From: Gordonia gummivorans
GTDB lineage: Bacteria; Actinomycetota; Actinomycetes; Mycobacteriales; Mycobacteriaceae
DNA: 64,000 bases
Reading direction: 5' to 3'
Assembly (NCBI RefSeq): GCF_022513585.1
Contig: NZ_JAKWBF010000011.1
Span: 1 to 64,000 of the forward strand
Part shown: positions 62,026 through 64,000 of the stretch, piece by piece
Layout of the letters: every line of letters starts with the position of its first letter
Position numbering within the stretch: the first letter of the stretch is position 1
Notes under the pieces: generated by a model
Databases searched by the model: none
The model's input: only the letters and a program-made list of their open reading frames with translations
Told to the model about the DNA's origin: nothing
Translations under genes and position numbers: made by a program

Positions 62026-62691
62026 TCAGATCGGGCGGAAGCCCTGGTAGGCGGGCAACGAGTTGACCCGCTTGAGGATCGGGCCGATGTTGGTGCCGGT
62101 CTCCGGTCCGACGCAGCCGACGAAGTAGTACGCGTTGACCATGCCGACGAGGCGATCACCGACGACCACCGGGCTGCCCGAGTCACCTTCGATCACACAC
62201 ATCTGCGACAGGTGAACGTCTCCGTCGGAGAACCAGGCGATACCGCAGGTGGACCCGGTGGTCCGGCCCTCCTTGCAGGCGATGGTCGGGAAACCGATCG
62301 GCCGCGTGTCGACGCTGCGGATGGTCACGCTGCGCACGGTGCGCAGCGGCACGACCTTGGCGGGGTTGAACTCGATGATCGCCATGTCCAGGTCGGGCTT
62401 GGAGTAGGTGATGGTGCCGATCTGGCCGCGGTCCTGATAGGTCTCGGAGTAGACCTTCTGGCCGGGCGTACCGCAGTGACCCGCGGTGATGCCGATCAGC
62501 TTGCCGGTCTTCGACTTTCCGATCGTGGTGAGCGTGCAGGCCGCCGCGGAGTTGCCGCCCTTGAGGACGAGAATTCCCGAGCCACCGCCGACGTACGCCT
62601 TTGCCGGTGCGGCGATTGCAGAACCCGCCCCCCAGCCGGCCAGCACTGTCGCAGCCAGAACAGCCAGCAGTGCTGTCAGCTTCCTAATCAT
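62026..62691 (-). CDS. Secreted chymotrypsin-fold (S1) serine protease-like protein
   Basis: The 221-residue protein has a signal peptide (MIRKLTALLAVLAATVLAG, probable cleavage near AIA-APA). The mature part has the catalytic triad His in ITAGHCG, Asp in DLDMAIIEF and Ser in EGDSGSPVV, with Cys pairs (CTLTTIG/HCG, CGIAWF, CVIEGD, FVGCVG). It should be active outside the cell, but the substrate is unknown. ATG 62691 is chosen because it starts the signal peptide. The longer frame is not conserved. Confidence 0.88.
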   Translation of the reverse strand: MIRKLTALLAVLAATVLAGWGAGSAIAAPAKAYVGGGSGILVLKGGNSAAACTLTTIGKSKTGKLIGITAGHCGTPGQKVYSETYQDRGQIGTITYSKPDLDMAIIEFNPAKVVPLRTVRSVTIRSVDTRPIGFPTIACKEGRTTGSTCGIAWFSDGDVHLSQMCVIEGDSGSPVVVGDRLVGMVNAYYFVGCVGPETGTNIGPILKRVNSLPAYQGFRPI

Positions 62692-62998
62692 CCACACTCC
62701 ATCGTTAGTAGGCGTCGAAACGCCTGCCGTCAGAGCGCGGCAGGCGTCTGTGCACACGGTACCGGGCGTGCGCGCCGCTGCGCCCGCCGCGGAATCGTCC
62801 CGCGGTTGCATTGCAACCTATCCGTAATAGCCGTCACATTCCAGCCGCGTCCACAGCCTTCCTCCAGGCAAGGGGTGGACCGCCTGTTCTGTGGCCCCTA
62901 GCACACCTCTAAGCTGTGTGGTCGGAGACTTTGCTCTGCGCGTGACCGCGCGAGATCGTCGCGAACCTGATCCCACGTCCGACATGGAGAAACATAAA
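62692..62998. other. Divergent intergenic region between the protease gene and serA
   Basis: The 307 bp must contain both promoters. GGAGA precedes the serA GTG by about 9 bases. GGCAGGCGTCTG and GACGGCAGGCG-like parts near 62715-62750 repeat a few bases and might be operator half-sites. I see no RNA structure or small gene with support. Confidence 0.45.
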
Positions 62999-64000
62999 GT
63001 GAGCTCTGCTGGCCGTCCGATTGTCCTGATCGCCGACAAGTTGGCGCCCTCCACGGTGGAGGCGCTCGGCGACGGAGTCGAAGTGCGGTGGGTCGACGGT
63101 CCGGATCGTCCGAAGCTGCTCGACGCCGTCGTCGACGCCGACGCCCTGCTCGTCCGGTCGGCGACGACCGTCGACGCCGATGTGCTCGAGGCGGGCAAGA
63201 AGCTCAAGATCATCGCCCGTGCCGGCGTCGGCCTGGACAACGTCGATGTGCCGGCCGCGACATCGCGTGGCGTGATGGTGGTCAACGCGCCCACCTCCAA
63301 CATCCACACCGCCGCCGAACACGCCATCGCCTTGCTGATGTCGGCGGCCCGCCAGATCCCGGCGGCCGATGCGACGCTGCGTGACCACACCTGGAAGCGC
63401 TCGTCCTTCAACGGTGTCGAGATCTTCGACAAGACGGTCGGCGTGGTCGGGCTCGGTCGTATCGGCCAGCTCGTAGCAGCGCGTCTGGCGGCCTTCGAGA
63501 CCCATGTCATCGCCTATGACCCGTATGTGTCGCCGGCCCGCGCCGCACAGCTCGGCATCGAGCTGGTCACGCTCGACGAGCTGCTCGAGCGTGCCGACTT
63601 CATCACCGTGCACCTTCCCAAGACGCCGGAGACGCTGGGTCTCATCGGCGCCGAGCAGTTGGCCCGCACCAAGAAGGGCGTGGTCATCGTCAACGCCGCG
63701 CGTGGCGGGCTGATCGACGAGCAGGCGCTCGCCGACGCGATCACCGCCGGACAGGTCCGGGGCGCGGGTCTCGACGTCTACGCGACCGAGCCGTGCACCG
63801 ATTCGCCTCTGTTCGAACTGCCGCAGGTGGTGGTCACACCTCACCTCGGCGCTTCCACCAGCGAGGCGCAGGATCGAGCCGGTACCGACGTCGCCAAGAG
63901 CGTCCGACTTGCCCTGGCCGGCCACTTTGTGCCGGATGCGGTCAACATCACGGGTGGGGCGGTCGACGAAGAGGTCGCGCCGTGGCTCGAGATGGCCCGC
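62999..64000 (+). CDS. serA: D-3-phosphoglycerate dehydrogenase (partial)
   Basis: It catalyses the first step of serine synthesis. The first 334 codons are in the window, the rest is cut off. The start is GTG 62999 (SSAGRPIVLIADKLAPSTVEAL). The NAD-binding loop GVVGLGRIGQLVAARLA is near residue 147, the catalytic Arg in NAARGGLIDEQAL near 237 and the His in TPHLGASTSEAQ near 285. Actinobacterial SerA has an ASB and an ACT domain after the catalytic part, which would be in the missing piece. SerB at 11448 is the last step of the same pathway. Confidence 0.96.
   Translation, partial: MSSAGRPIVLIADKLAPSTVEALGDGVEVRWVDGPDRPKLLDAVVDADALLVRSATTVDADVLEAGKKLKIIARAGVGLDNVDVPAATSRGVMVVNAPTSNIHTAAEHAIALLMSAARQIPAADATLRDHTWKRSSFNGVEIFDKTVGVVGLGRIGQLVAARLAAFETHVIAYDPYVSPARAAQLGIELVTLDELLERADFITVHLPKTPETLGLIGAEQLARTKKGVVIVNAARGGLIDEQALADAITAGQVRGAGLDVYATEPCTDSPLFELPQVVVTPHLGASTSEAQDRAGTDVAKSVRLALAGHFVPDAVNITGGAVDEEVAPWLEMAR

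Overview
The window is high-GC DNA from an actinobacterium of the order Mycobacteriales. A Gordonia-like or other non-tuberculous relative is my best guess. Support comes from many GTG starts, ATGA/GTGA stop-start overlaps, and a gene order that (from memory) follows the M. tuberculosis H37Rv block from about Rv3044 down to Rv2996c: fecB, ctaD, serB2, ABC ATPase, NUDIX, echA, methyltransferases, PQQ lipoprotein, acyltransferase, GT4/GH57/methyltransferase, etfBA, GNAT/PlsC pair, iscS, mnmA, ligA, ACT protein, gatC, gatA, pfkA, gatB, lppZ-like, DoxX, ilvD, ilvB, ilvN, ilvC, serA. The species is inference only.

Layout. 1-1066: end of an IS3-family element running off the left edge. 1.1-9.3 kb: variable chromosome with a membrane protein, a SWIM/SNF2 helicase pair, a PPOX-fold protein, a frameshifted DUF2252 gene, beta-carbonic anhydrase and the FecB-like lipoprotein. 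9.6-21.4 kb: the conserved ctaD-serB stretch with translation-associated, redox and methyltransferase genes and a stand-alone LigD-type polymerase. 21.3-25.3 kb: an accessory insert with an MFS transporter, a divergent GlxA-type regulator and a frameshifted DUF222/HNH gene. 25.5-32.1 kb: a cell-envelope and polysaccharide block resembling the locus proposed for methylglucose lipopolysaccharide in mycobacteria. 32.3-34.1 kb: electron transfer flavoprotein. 34.3-36.0 kb: a coupled acyltransferase pair. 37.2-43.2 kb: cysteine desulfurase, tRNA thiolase, a MetE-like protein and DNA ligase. 43.3-46.0 kb: accessory macrodomain/LysR/SDR/NTF2-like genes. 46.0-55.4 kb: ACT protein, GatCAB, PfkA, PspC, lipoprotein and DoxX. 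55.6-64.0 kb: branched-chain amino acid synthesis (ilvD, then ilvBNC behind an attenuator), a secreted serine protease and serA (cut by the right edge).

Functional links. GatC, GatA and GatB form the tRNA-dependent amidotransferase although pfkA and pspC interrupt the genes. IscS supplies sulfur to the adjacent MnmA. IlvB, IlvN, IlvC and IlvD make the valine/isoleucine precursors, and a short Val/Ile-rich leader peptide with a terminator upstream of ilvB indicates control by attenuation. SerA and SerB are the first and last steps of serine synthesis.

The least explained parts are non-coding. Two short tandem arrays with a period of about 21 bp, in opposite orientation, occupy the convergent gene ends on either side of the yjbR-ligA pair. 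A 620-bp gene-free stretch holds other short repeats. Several convergent gene pairs are separated by unusually perfect long inverted repeats.
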